Below, one piece after another: positions 1 to 6,791 of a DNA stretch of 7,696 bases; positions within the stretch are counted from its first letter, which is position 1, and the number at the start of each line of letters is the position of its first letter. Source of the DNA: Deltaproteobacteria bacterium (GTDB lineage: Bacteria > Desulfobacterota > Syntrophia > Syntrophales > Smithellaceae); assembly GCA_019136325.1 (NCBI GenBank), contig JAGVUJ010000056.1, positions 1 through 7,696 of the forward strand, written 5' to 3'. The position numbers were made by a program, and so were the translations under genes. The notes under the pieces are model-generated. The model was not told the DNA's origin, did not search any database, and saw nothing but the letters and a program-made list of their open reading frames with translations.

Positions 1-1
1 C

Positions 2-148
2 ACACAAAAAGAGATGGCAAAACACTTAAAATTGACGGAAATCGGCATACGCTATAATACCGGCAAACTTAAGAGCAAAGGTATATTACAGCGCACAGGC
101 GGCAAAAAGGCGGGGCGGTGGGAGATCGTAAGACAATCCAAATCATAG
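2..148 (+). CDS. C-terminal fragment of a putative winged-helix DNA-binding protein (5' end outside window)
   Basis: An open frame enters from the left edge and ends at TAG 146-148, giving the last 48 residues of a protein. The visible part reads as a winged helix-turn-helix: a helix with MAKHL, a recognition-like segment LTEIGIRYNTGKLKSKG, then ILQRTGG and the closing beta-strand GRWEIV. This pattern (MA..L..s...I.Y...kLk.kGiL.R.G.kk.G.WeI) is common at the C-terminus of AlbA_2/Schlafen-type ATP-binding regulators ('RecG-like' transcriptional regulators) and of some Fic proteins. The catalytic or ATP-binding part is outside the window, so the family cannot be fixed. The ATG at 14 is internal to this domain and has no convincing ribosome site, so it is not taken as a start. 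The next gene begins 62 bp downstream on the same strand. Confidence 0.6.
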   Translation, partial: TQKEMAKHLKLTEIGIRYNTGKLKSKGILQRTGGKKAGRWEIVRQSKS

Positions 149-210
149 GCAACAAGGCCAGCGCATAGTTGATTCGCCAATGACCCTTGAATAATCAAAA
201 GGATAGGTGT

Positions 211-384
211 ATGAAAACGTGCAGCAACTGCGGACAACCCATCCAGGAAAATGACATGAAGAATGCGGCGGAGATTTTAGGCGAACTCCAGGAAACGTCA
301 TCGGACGAGTTTGACGATCAGAATCTTTGCCAAGCCTGCAAAGAAGAACTAGGCATGCTCAGCCTGATGGGATTTGGCGCGTGA
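211..384 (+). CDS. Small acidic protein with two CxxC pairs (probable zinc ribbon), function unknown
   Basis: This encodes 57 residues. Cys4-x2-Cys7 near the N-terminus and Cys40-x2-Cys43 near the C-terminus could together bind one zinc ion in a ribbon fold. The 32-residue linker between the pairs is helical and acidic (GELQETSSDEFDD). The ATG at 211 is preferred because AAAGGAT lies about 7 nt upstream; the in-frame TTG at 187 would add eight residues without a good ribosome site. No signal peptide or membrane segment is seen. Regular codon structure and paired cysteines support a real gene, but I do not recognise the family. It could be a small regulator or adaptor, or a metal-bound accessory protein of the upstream gene. 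It may be co-transcribed with the upstream gene, but a functional link to the helicase or ssp genes is not shown. Confidence 0.6.
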   Translation: MKTCSNCGQPIQENDMKNAAEILGELQETSSDEFDDQNLCQACKEELGMLSLMGFGA

Positions 385-395
385 AACTATAAGCT

Positions 396-425
396 TTTGT
401 AATCATTTGTAAACACAACTGTTGT
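396..425. repeat. 10-nt tandem repeat followed by a short palindrome
   Basis: Two adjacent 10-mers, TTTGTAATCA (396-405) and TTTGTAAACA (406-415), differ at one position. They run into ACAAC-T-GTTGT (415-425), a perfect 5-bp inverted repeat with a one-base centre. The arrangement lies between the zinc-ribbon gene and the helicase gene and is spaced by one helical turn, as expected of a protein-binding site. No clear promoter hexamers accompany it, so an operator role is only an inference. Confidence 0.3.
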
Positions 426-448
426 CATGCTGAGCTTGTCGAAGCATC
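424..448. repeat. Dispersed extragenic repeat of the 'TGCTGAGCTTGTCGAAGC' type
   Basis: The 25-bp segment contains TGCTGAGCTTGTCGAAGC. I recognise this and its reverse complement (GCTTCGACAAGCTCAGCA) as a short intergenic repeat scattered in many environmental bacterial genomes. It can fold into a small hairpin, ATGCT (427-431) pairing with AGCAT (443-447), with a possible inner GA/TC pairing. It ends one base upstream of the GGGAG ribosome site (449-453) of the helicase gene. That it is multicopy in this genome cannot be seen from one window. Confidence 0.5.
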
Positions 449-461
449 GGGAGAATACTGA

Positions 462-2297
462 ATGGCCGTTATGATCCCTGATGATGTGGAAGGCTTCTGC
501 ACAGATGGCGAACGCCATTTCTACGGATTTCTGAAAGCTGTAGCCAAACCGGACAGCAAATACCTTGTCTGGTATCTTCCGGACATCAACGGCCACGAAC
601 CCGATTTTATCCTGTTCTGTAAAGATACCGGCCTCATTATCTTTGAAGTCAAAGACTGGGTGCTCAATCAGATCCAGGAAGCAAACCCACAGCATTTCAC
701 ATTAACCATCAACGGCCGCAATGAAGAAAGAGAAAGCCCTTTACGGCAGGCAAAAACCTACTGCCACAGCCTCATGGACAAAATCCGGGCTGACCGCCGC
801 TTGGTCTCCAGAGAGCCGCATCACGCCGGGAACCCGAAAATCCCCATCCATGAAGGTGTTGTGTTCCCCAATATCAACAAATATGAATACCTCAGCAAAG
901 CCCTCGATCAGGTCATTGACGGGGACAGAATCTTTTTCTGGGACGACTTGCACCCGCAATCGGACATCAGCCGTGACCCATCCGGCCAGGCCTTCCTGAA
1001 AGCCCTGCAACAGAAATACTCTACAGCCTTTCACTTTAATCTGACGCCGGATGAACTCAATCACCTCCGTCAGTTGATTTTTCCCGTGGTCCGGATTGAA
1101 CTGCCTGACCGTAATTCCACAGCGCAGCACGAAAAGCAGCAAAACAGAATCAAAATGCTGGATCACAACCAGGAAGCCATCGCCCGCAGGATCGACGGCG
1201 GTCACCGCATCATCACCGGCCCCTCAGGATCCGGCAAGACCCTTGTTCTGGTTCACCGGGCCGCTCTGCTTATGCAGCAAAACCCTTCCATCAAGCGCAT
1301 CCTGTTCGTCTGCTACAACATCACACTGGTCAATTTCATCAAACGGCTGCTGGCGGAAAAGAAGGTGCCCCTGGGCAAAAACGGCGTGGAAGTCCTCCAT
1401 TTCTTTGAGCTTTGCGCGAAGATCCTGGACGAACCCGTTGCATGGGAAAAGGAAGAAGCGGCATACTACGACCTGGTCATAGAAGAAGTACTTACGAAAT
1501 CCAAGAACTTTCCGGAAAAGTATGACGCCATTCTGGTGGACGAAGGCCAGGACTTCTCCGACGACATGTATCGCATTGTCGTCGAACTGCTGAATCCCGC
1601 GACCAATCAACTGGCCATTGCCCTTGACGACAATCAGAATATCTATCGCCGGTCACAAACATGGAAAGAACTTGGCATCCAGGTGCGAGGCCGGGTTCAC
1701 AAGCTGTCTTGGGTTTATCGCAGCACAGGAAACATCACCGCCTATGCAAACCAATTTCTGAGCCGAAAAGAAGAGAAAACCGAAGCACAGACCCCGCAGA
1801 TGGAACTTTTCCAGGAATTTCTGACAACTACCGGCCCTGATCCGGAAGTAAAACAGTTTTCCGATCTGAATAAGCTGATCGACTATGTGGCAAAGCAAAT
1901 CGATCACCTGCACCGTGAAGAAGGCTACCCACTTTCCGAAATTTCCGTGATCTATACGCAGAAAACGCCGGAGCATATGCCCAGCATTCATCTGCCCGAT
2001 CTAATGATGAAAGCATTGGATGAGCGCGGTATCTGTTCCAACTGGATAGTAGGTGATTACCGGGCCAAACGATCATACGATGTGACCACACAGAGCGTGA
2101 CGATCTCTACCATCCACAGCGTGAAGGGGTTCGACTATGCCTGCGTCTTTGTCATCGGCCTGGACTGGTTCAATACGGAACGGTGGAGTGAAGAGCAGAT
2201 AAGGAACCTGACGTATGTGGCAGTAACCAGGGCGAGGGAGAGACTTTTTATTTTCAAAATGAAAAACGATTCTCGTCGGTTTTCTCTTGAATTGTGA
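462..2297 (+). CDS. NERD nuclease-domain / UvrD-like SF1 helicase fusion protein
   Basis: This encodes 611 residues. The N-terminal part (about 10-130) reads as a NERD nuclease-related domain: GER at 16-18, PD at 47-48, the FEVKDW strand 61-66 with E62 and K64 as the E-x-K pair, and SPLRQA at 92-97. An SF1 helicase follows: a Q-motif-like LDHNQ (233-237), Walker A GPSGSGKT (253-260), Walker B ILVDEGQD (357-364), a motif III-like LDDNQNIYR (388-396), motif IV WVYRST (417-422), motif V TIHSVKGFD (550-558) and motif VI YVAVTRARERL (585-595). All key residues look intact, so an active ATP-driven DNA translocase with an attached nuclease is expected. Start 462 is chosen because GGGAG lies 8 nt upstream; the ATG at 471 is too distant. 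The layout recalls nuclease-helicase anti-phage proteins such as Nhi, but orthology is not shown. It is GC-richer than the downstream operon, from which a 100-bp AT-rich gap separates it, and it probably forms its own unit. Confidence 0.9.
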   Translation: MAVMIPDDVEGFCTDGERHFYGFLKAVAKPDSKYLVWYLPDINGHEPDFILFCKDTGLIIFEVKDWVLNQIQEANPQHFTLTINGRNEERESPLRQAKTYCHSLMDKIRADRRLVSREPHHAGNPKIPIHEGVVFPNINKYEYLSKALDQVIDGDRIFFWDDLHPQSDISRDPSGQAFLKALQQKYSTAFHFNLTPDELNHLRQLIFPVVRIELPDRNSTAQHEKQQNRIKMLDHNQEAIARRIDGGHRIITGPSGSGKTLVLVHRAALLMQQNPSIKRILFVCYNITLVNFIKRLLAEKKVPLGKNGVEVLHFFELCAKILDEPVAWEKEEAAYYDLVIEEVLTKSKNFPEKYDAILVDEGQDFSDDMYRIVVELLNPATNQLAIALDDNQNIYRRSQTWKELGIQVRGRVHKLSWVYRSTGNITAYANQFLSRKEEKTEAQTPQMELFQEFLTTTGPDPEVKQFSDLNKLIDYVAKQIDHLHREEGYPLSEISVIYTQKTPEHMPSIHLPDLMMKALDERGICSNWIVGDYRAKRSYDVTTQSVTISTIHSVKGFDYACVFVIGLDWFNTERWSEEQIRNLTYVAVTRARERLFIFKMKNDSRRFSLEL

Positions 2298-2348
2298 ATC
2301 TAAAACAGTAACATGGCATGCTATTTTAATAATGAGAGTTGATTGCGT

Positions 2349-2354
2349 TATAAT
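2349..2354 (+). promoter_or_regulatory. Candidate -10 element for the ssp operon
   Basis: A perfect TATAAT lies in the AT-rich gap between the helicase stop and the sspB start. It would place transcription start near 2361 and give a leader of about 37 nt. No good TTGACA-like -35 is found at the usual distance; TTTTAA at 2324-2329 with a 19-nt spacer is the nearest weak candidate. In DNA this AT-rich, a chance match is possible. Confidence 0.35.
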
Positions 2355-2397
2355 AATAAAAAACATATCAAATTAAAGGATATAGATATTCATAAAT

Positions 2398-3330
2398 ATG
2401 ACAAATAAAAAAATGACCACAGAGCAGGAACTTATTAAAGGTAGTGCAGGTCGACATGAGACGTTTACACCGCGATATGGTTGGCTGAAAAAGGGATACG
2501 ACCGATGTCTTGCCAATCCACACGTTTTCAACGATGAAAACGCTATAGAACAACTGGGTGTGGGTAAGAACATGGTTCGTTCAATCCGCTTTTGGTGTCT
2601 CCTTTTTCGTCTCTTGGAGAATGATGAAAATCCGGGTTGTTTAAAGCCCTCTGATTTTGGGAAACAATTATTGGATACAGAAAACGGGTGGGACCCTTAT
2701 TTAGAAGATCCCACGAGCCTCTGGTTGTTACATTGGCAGATATTTCGCGCCCCTTTTATGGCTGTTTCTTGGAATTTGGCCTTCTCGTACATCATGTTGC
2801 AAACGTTCACGGCACGTGAACTAACCAATGCCATCGATGCTAAAGCCAGAGAAATCGAGGGACTGTGCAATATCGCTAAAAGCTCTTTTGAAAAAGATGT
2901 TTCATGCATTCTGCGTATGTATGTGCCTGACAACCGTGAGCAAGTAGAAATTCGCTGCCCTTTTACGGATCTTGGATTGATTGTGCCGGCAATTGAATCG
3001 CCCGAAAAAGATCGATACCGCTATTCATCCGGTCCTAAACCCAATTTACATGATTTAGTCTTTATGGCCGCCGTATTTGATTATGCATCGCACTGGTATC
3101 AAGGTCAAAACAGTTTGCCACTTTCGCACATAACATTTGGTCCCATGTCGCCAGGTATGGCATTCCGGCTTTCGGAGTCCGAATGTGGGCAAAGGATAGA
3201 AAGCGTGTGTCGCCAAATTCATGGTGTCACATTTACGGAAACAAATGGCATTCGTCAGGTGCAATTTGTCAGAACGGCTGACGAATTAAATAAGGAATGC
3301 CTGGTGAAGTACTATGGAGGTAAGAGATGA
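2398..3330 (+). CDS. sspB: DUF4007 family protein, SspB-like component of DNA phosphorothioation
   Basis: This encodes 310 residues. The N-terminal half carries the hallmark DUF4007 pattern: HETF (20-23), RYGWLKKG (26-33), a phenylalanine-acidic patch VFNDENAIEQ, LGVGKNMV (53-60), then DPYLEDPTSLWLLHW (99-113). In Ssp systems the DUF4007 protein SspB is known as a DNA nickase needed for inserting sulfur into one strand; that role is assigned here from family and context. Two further genes follow in the expected order SspC-SspD, and the stop overlaps the next start by ATGA (3327-3330). The start is less certain. ATG 2398 is the first usable codon after an in-frame TAG, but AAAGGA (2375-2380) sits 17 nt away, too far for a normal ribosome site; ATG 2413 has none either. 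No membrane segment or signal peptide is seen. Base composition is more AT-rich than the helicase gene. Confidence 0.85.
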   Translation: MTNKKMTTEQELIKGSAGRHETFTPRYGWLKKGYDRCLANPHVFNDENAIEQLGVGKNMVRSIRFWCLLFRLLENDENPGCLKPSDFGKQLLDTENGWDPYLEDPTSLWLLHWQIFRAPFMAVSWNLAFSYIMLQTFTARELTNAIDAKAREIEGLCNIAKSSFEKDVSCILRMYVPDNREQVEIRCPFTDLGLIVPAIESPEKDRYRYSSGPKPNLHDLVFMAAVFDYASHWYQGQNSLPLSHITFGPMSPGMAFRLSESECGQRIESVCRQIHGVTFTETNGIRQVQFVRTADELNKECLVKYYGGKR

Positions 3331-6300
3331 AGCATCTTGATCTTTTACAATTAATAAAAATTGATCGATCGGTTGCCCGTTCCGTCAATCTTGACCGCGA
3401 TGCCGATGATACATCTCTTTTGCATCGTTTCCAGATTACACCCGTAGCATGCAGCACATTATGCCGACTTGCCGATGCGATCGAAGGCGAATCCATCAAT
3501 GCATGGTCCCTTACTGGCCCCTATGGAACAGGCAAAAGTGCGTTTTGTAATTTTCTGATTGCGCTTTCATGTGCCGATCAAACGACGCGCAACCTATGTT
3601 ATAAAAAGCTTCAAAAAGCTGATAAAAAACTCTCTACACGCCTGAAGACCTTTTTAGCCCCTGACAGCACAAGTGCACCTGCTGTTGGTATTAGAGCTGT
3701 ATCCCGTTATGAATCTTTGAACAGTACATTGGTAAGAGGTCTTTCATCTTCACTGCAATTAATGCCGACTCACTCAGAAAGTGCTGCTTTGAAGCGATTG
3801 AGAAAGAATGTAAGCCTCTTGGAAGATAAAGAGTGGCCCGCGACGCGAAGTGTTGTGGATGCTTTTACAGCACTTGCAGAAATTGCCGGGAAGCCACTAT
3901 TCATAGTGGTGGATGAGTTTGGGAAAAACCTGGAGTATCAGGCGCATCATGAGGAACGGGGTGACATTTTTGCTCTCCAAGCCCTTGCCGAGTCCAAGGC
4001 CGTTTTTTTGTGGGTCTGTCTTCATCAAGCTTTCAGCTCCTATTCGGGAGCATTAAGCCGGGTTCAACGAGAGGAATGGTTGAAAATCCAAGGCCGGTTT
4101 GAGGATAGAGCATACATTGAACCACCGACACGCAGTTTTGCCCTTATCCGAGAGGCCATCACCCTTGAGCCGACGCAGCCGACACAAAAGAAGGCGTTGG
4201 CTGATTGGTGTCAGACCATGACAAACGCAATGTCCAATATTAGTCTGGATGGCCTGCCGCAACTTGATGCGGAATCGGTACAAACACTTTATCCCTTCCA
4301 TCCATTATCCGTTTATCTAATCGGTGAATTGACGCGACGGTTTGCGCAAAACGACAGAACCATCTTCTCTTTCCTTACAAGCGGTGAAACGCATGCCTTT
4401 AGTGATTGCCTGAAGCGGTTGGAATTGGAAGAGCAAGAGCAAATGCCGACAATTGGTTTAGATATGCTGTATGACTATTTCAATGAAACAGGCGCGATCC
4501 GACATGCAGACCGGTCGGAAAACCAACGATGGCTTGAGATAAATGCCATAATCGCCGCACAAAGTGATGTGGAGCCATACAAAATCAGGATTTTAAAAAC
4601 CATCGGCATATTGAATCTTTTATCGTCGTTACCTGGAATAGCCGCGACAGAAAAAATGATCCATGTCGCACTGTGTAATGTTTCCCCCAGCAGAAAGCAC
4701 AAGACGACCGATCTCCTACGGGATTTAGTAGAAAAGCGTATCTTGCTTTATCGGGAATATGCCCAGGAGTATCGGCTTTGGGAGGGCAGTGATTTTGACC
4801 TGGATCGAGAGGTGCTGCAAGAGCGGGGAAGAGTTGCCCTAAGACCCATTGGTGAAATATTGGAAGAAATCGCCTCACGCGCTAACATGGTGGCGGCACG
4901 TCATACCATTCAGACAGGAACATTTCGCGATTTTGCCGTACGGTGGTGCACCGAGGATGATATCCCTGCCATCAAAAAACAGCCCCGTTTTGAAAACGAG
5001 ACCGATGGAACGATCTGGCTGATGCTGGGGAAACAGCGTAAACCAGAGGGCCTCCTTGAAATTGCAGCAGAGAGCAATCCCGTGATTGTCGGGTACGCCC
5101 CCTGCCTAAACCAGGTTCGACAATTGATGTTGGAAGCAGCAGCGACGCGGGCTGCCTGTAGCGCGCCGCAACTGGAAAGGGATGGTGTGGCGCGGCGGGA
5201 AGCGCTTCATCGTGCGGCTCAGGCGGCACAGTCTTTGATTGCGTTTTTAGATAAGGCTTTTGCCCCAGGAACGGGTCAGGCAACATGGTACGCAAAGGGT
5301 GAAGTCCAAGTCATTAGACGCCAAAGAGATCTTTCTGCAATGGTATCTGATCTTTGTGATCATATTTATCACCAATGTCCCCGCATCAATAATGAAATGA
5401 TAAATGTTGAGCATATATCCAGTATGGCGGCGGCGGCGCGCAATAGAGTTGGTGAAGCTCTAGCCAACCAATCGACAAGCGAAGATATTGGTTTGACGGG
5501 TTATGGGCCTGAAGTTGCCGTTTATCGCACGGTCATTAAAGAAACGGGCCTTCATCGTCAAAATGACGAAGGAGCGTGGGTGCTTGCAGCGCCTGATAAA
5601 CGATTGCAACCACAATTGGCGGCGGTATGGAAACTTTTTGGTGAGTTGCTGGAGGAAACCGACAAAACAGGTCAGAAAGTTCCGGTCAGGCAAATGCTGG
5701 ATGCTCTAAAGCGTGCCCCTTTTGGCCTGCGTGAGGGGCCAGTGCCGCTTTTATTGTCCCATTACTTGCTGGTCCATTCCGACGAAGTTGCCGTATATGA
5801 AGATAATGTATTCAAACCTTTTCTTGGTGATGCGGAAATTACATTACTCATGCGCCGTCCAGAGCTTTTCAGCTTGCGATATTACAAACCGTCGGGTGTC
5901 CGATCCGAGGTTATCCGCACATATTATCAAGTGATCAATACCGAACTGAAACTTGCCCGGCATGTCCGTAATCAAACCCTGTTGTCCGTGGTCGTGCCGC
6001 TTACGGAATTTATCAAGTCGCTTCCGGAGTACACAAGAACAACACGCGCACTGAGCGCCAATGCTCTTCGTCTGCGTAATGCGATTGCAAACGCCCGAGA
6101 TCCGCAGCAGTTGCTTTTCCACGATCTTCCGGTTGCCCTGGGATTTTCGCCGGTTGAATATAACGAAGGTGATCAGTCCCAAATATCTGATGCAACAGGC
6201 TTGCGAAAAGCATTATGGAACGCATTAACGGAACTGCGTGATGCTTTTGATATGTTCGTCAAGAAAATACGAGGACATTTTGTTCTGGCCATGACCGAAC

Positions 6301-6791
6301 CGCCAACGGAATTGCGCTCATTCGAGCGGCTTCGCCAGGATCTCAGAAATCAAACCGAACCACTTGTAAAACTATGTCTGGATACTGATCTAAAGCCAAT
6401 GCTTGCCATTATGACCAGAGAAAAGGAAAATGATGATGACTGGCTCAGCCAGGTTTGTGCAATCGTAATGAAAAAACCTGTTCAAAGCTGGCAGGATGCC
6501 GACCTCGATCCTTTCATTGTTCGACTCCAGGAATTGCATGAACGCATTTTACAGTTGCGAAAGTTAAAGAGACAATCGGATAAGCGTATTCGCGATGATG
6601 ACGCATCACGTTTTATCGGCATTAGCCGCGACGATGGAAACGTTGCGTGGAAAACCATCGACATGAAAGCAAAGCACACCGACAAGATAAAGGACACATT
6701 AAAACATATTCAGAGCTGGGACAATGAAACACGCACTAATCTTCTGGTTGCCCTCCTGCAAACCATGGAGACGAAGGGGGATTTCAAATGA
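3327..6791 (+). CDS. sspC: Large P-loop ATPase, SspC-like (related in layout to BrxC/PglY)
   Basis: This encodes 1154 residues. An N-terminal ATPase carries Walker A GPYGTGKS (64-71) and Walker B FIVVDEFGK (192-200). A sensor-like strand VFLWVCLHQAFSSY (226-239) follows, then RFEDRAYIEPP (257-267). YPFHPLSVYL with RRFAQNDRTIFSFL (322-350) is a block typical of the BrxC/PglY-like large ATPases. A later block at about 800-851 (GLREGPVPLLLSHYLL, then VAVYEDNVFKP) also recalls that family. The C-terminal 150 residues are highly charged and helical, possibly coiled coil. The start is set by GGAGG (3316-3320), 6 nt upstream, and the ATGA overlap with sspB; the end overlaps sspD the same way. In Ssp systems SspC supplies ATPase activity needed for modification. 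BREX type 4 also pairs a BrxC-like ATPase with a PAPS-reductase-like protein, but no PglZ or BrxL is here and DUF4007 upstream favours Ssp. Confidence 0.82.
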   Translation: MKHLDLLQLIKIDRSVARSVNLDRDADDTSLLHRFQITPVACSTLCRLADAIEGESINAWSLTGPYGTGKSAFCNFLIALSCADQTTRNLCYKKLQKADKKLSTRLKTFLAPDSTSAPAVGIRAVSRYESLNSTLVRGLSSSLQLMPTHSESAALKRLRKNVSLLEDKEWPATRSVVDAFTALAEIAGKPLFIVVDEFGKNLEYQAHHEERGDIFALQALAESKAVFLWVCLHQAFSSYSGALSRVQREEWLKIQGRFEDRAYIEPPTRSFALIREAITLEPTQPTQKKALADWCQTMTNAMSNISLDGLPQLDAESVQTLYPFHPLSVYLIGELTRRFAQNDRTIFSFLTSGETHAFSDCLKRLELEEQEQMPTIGLDMLYDYFNETGAIRHADRSENQRWLEINAIIAAQSDVEPYKIRILKTIGILNLLSSLPGIAATEKMIHVALCNVSPSRKHKTTDLLRDLVEKRILLYREYAQEYRLWEGSDFDLDREVLQERGRVALRPIGEILEEIASRANMVAARHTIQTGTFRDFAVRWCTEDDIPAIKKQPRFENETDGTIWLMLGKQRKPEGLLEIAAESNPVIVGYAPCLNQVRQLMLEAAATRAACSAPQLERDGVARREALHRAAQAAQSLIAFLDKAFAPGTGQATWYAKGEVQVIRRQRDLSAMVSDLCDHIYHQCPRINNEMINVEHISSMAAAARNRVGEALANQSTSEDIGLTGYGPEVAVYRTVIKETGLHRQNDEGAWVLAAPDKRLQPQLAAVWKLFGELLEETDKTGQKVPVRQMLDALKRAPFGLREGPVPLLLSHYLLVHSDEVAVYEDNVFKPFLGDAEITLLMRRPELFSLRYYKPSGVRSEVIRTYYQVINTELKLARHVRNQTLLSVVVPLTEFIKSLPEYTRTTRALSANALRLRNAIANARDPQQLLFHDLPVALGFSPVEYNEGDQSQISDATGLRKALWNALTELRDAFDMFVKKIRGHFVLAMTEPPTELRSFERLRQDLRNQTEPLVKLCLDTDLKPMLAIMTREKENDDDWLSQVCAIVMKKPVQSWQDADLDPFIVRLQELHERILQLRKLKRQSDKRIRDDDASRFIGISRDDGNVAWKTIDMKAKHTDKIKDTLKHIQSWDNETRTNLLVALLQTMETKGDFK

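Noticed and set aside
52..237. Minus-strand 61-codon frame opposite the winged-helix tail and small zinc protein
   Set aside because: It spans two plus-strand genes and their gap, and has no domain or ribosome site.
721..1482. Plus-strand frames of 92 and 128 codons inside the helicase gene (from 721 and 1096)
   Set aside because: They overlap the conserved helicase/NERD frame and encode low-complexity, arginine/serine/proline-rich sequence typical of an out-of-frame reading of GC-rich coding DNA.
741..2091. Several minus-strand open frames of about 87-154 codons opposite the helicase
   Set aside because: They lie wholly antisense to a gene with intact motifs, lack recognisable domains and convincing ribosome sites.
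2310..2326. GCATGC-centred near-palindrome after the helicase stop, as a possible terminator
   Set aside because: The stem is very short with a mismatch and no T-run follows, so a rho-independent terminator is not supported.
4053..6225. Minus-strand open frames opposite sspC and short plus-strand frames within it
   Set aside because: They are antisense or alternate-frame shadows of the continuous 1154-codon sspC frame, with no motifs of their own.
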